Positions 63,914 to 64,000 of a stretch of 64,000 bases of DNA are shown here, piece after piece; within the stretch, counting starts at the first letter, position 1; every line of letters starts with the position of its first letter. The notes beneath the pieces are model-generated. The model was not told where the DNA came from, searched no databases, and worked only from the letters and a program-made list of their open reading frames with translations. The stretch comes from Myxococcota bacterium. Lineage in GTDB: Bacteria > Myxococcota_A > Polyangia > JAAYKL01. Made by a program: the position numbers and the translations under genes. The stretch spans positions 62,001-126,000 of the forward strand of contig JASJCT010000005.1 of the NCBI GenBank assembly GCA_030065855.1, read 5' to 3'.

Positions 63914-64000
63914 TTTCAACCGGGTCTACGCACTGACACCCGCTTGTAAATCCGCTTAGGGAGAGGAGGTCGGAGGGAAGTTATTCTTCGGCAACTGCTT

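Overview
The window looks like a chromosomal segment of a Gram-negative deltaproteobacterial or Myxococcota-type bacterium. The clues are a Glt/Nfs-like envelope-complex operon, FHA and Ser/Thr-kinase signalling proteins, many Cys-rich lipoproteins with Asp/Ser/Thr linkers, a C-terminal tail resembling the myxobacterial sorting signal, outer-membrane assembly genes and a PilR/type IV pilin locus. Most genes are GC-rich and have good Shine-Dalgarno sites. The exception is the visibly AT-rich stretch at about 10.2-13.5 kb. No rRNA, CRISPR array, prophage or transposase gene was seen. Several families of short non-coding palindromic repeats (MITE/REP-like) are scattered through the window.

Layout. 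0-3 kb: fabZ (cut by the window edge) and a plsC-like acyltransferase, two tRNA-Leu genes and a cyclic 2,3-diphosphoglycerate synthase-like GTPase. 3-10 kb: an outer-membrane protein, a 1210-residue glycosyltransferase-GH130 fusion and a secreted Cys/His/Asp protease-like protein. 10-13.5 kb: an AT-rich island with a secreted M14-type carboxypeptidase and a small secreted protein, bordered by a 168-bp MITE. 13.6-25 kb: a lipoprotein, a B12-radical SAM protein coupled to a TatD nuclease, an SRPBCC protein, a cysteine-less relative of the hybrid-cluster protein N-terminal region, envelope proteins, a von Willebrand A lipoprotein and a roughly twenty-repeat aromatic protein coupled to hisS. 25-35 kb: a five-gene operon in the order gltC-gltD-gltE-gltF(cglF)-gltG, which would build a trans-envelope complex. 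35-45 kb: an HU/IHF protein, uvrC, a J-protein/lidless-Hsp70 pair, gyrA, a methyltransferase and a PAP2 phosphatase. 45-54 kb: a vapBC module beside a duplicated gene end, then lipoproteins, a YaiO-like barrel, a Ser/Thr kinase and a TPR membrane protein. 54-64 kb: a murein endopeptidase, an FHA-GGDEF cyclase, lptE, a pilR-like regulator, three type IV pilin genes, a TPR protein and a glutamine synthetase family gene between two copies of one MITE.

Together the genes emphasise the cell envelope: fatty acid and phospholipid synthesis, LPS transport, murein cleavage, trans-envelope machinery and pili. Signalling by phosphorylation, FHA recognition and c-di-GMP is interleaved with them. Family assignments rest on motifs read by eye. 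No database search was possible.
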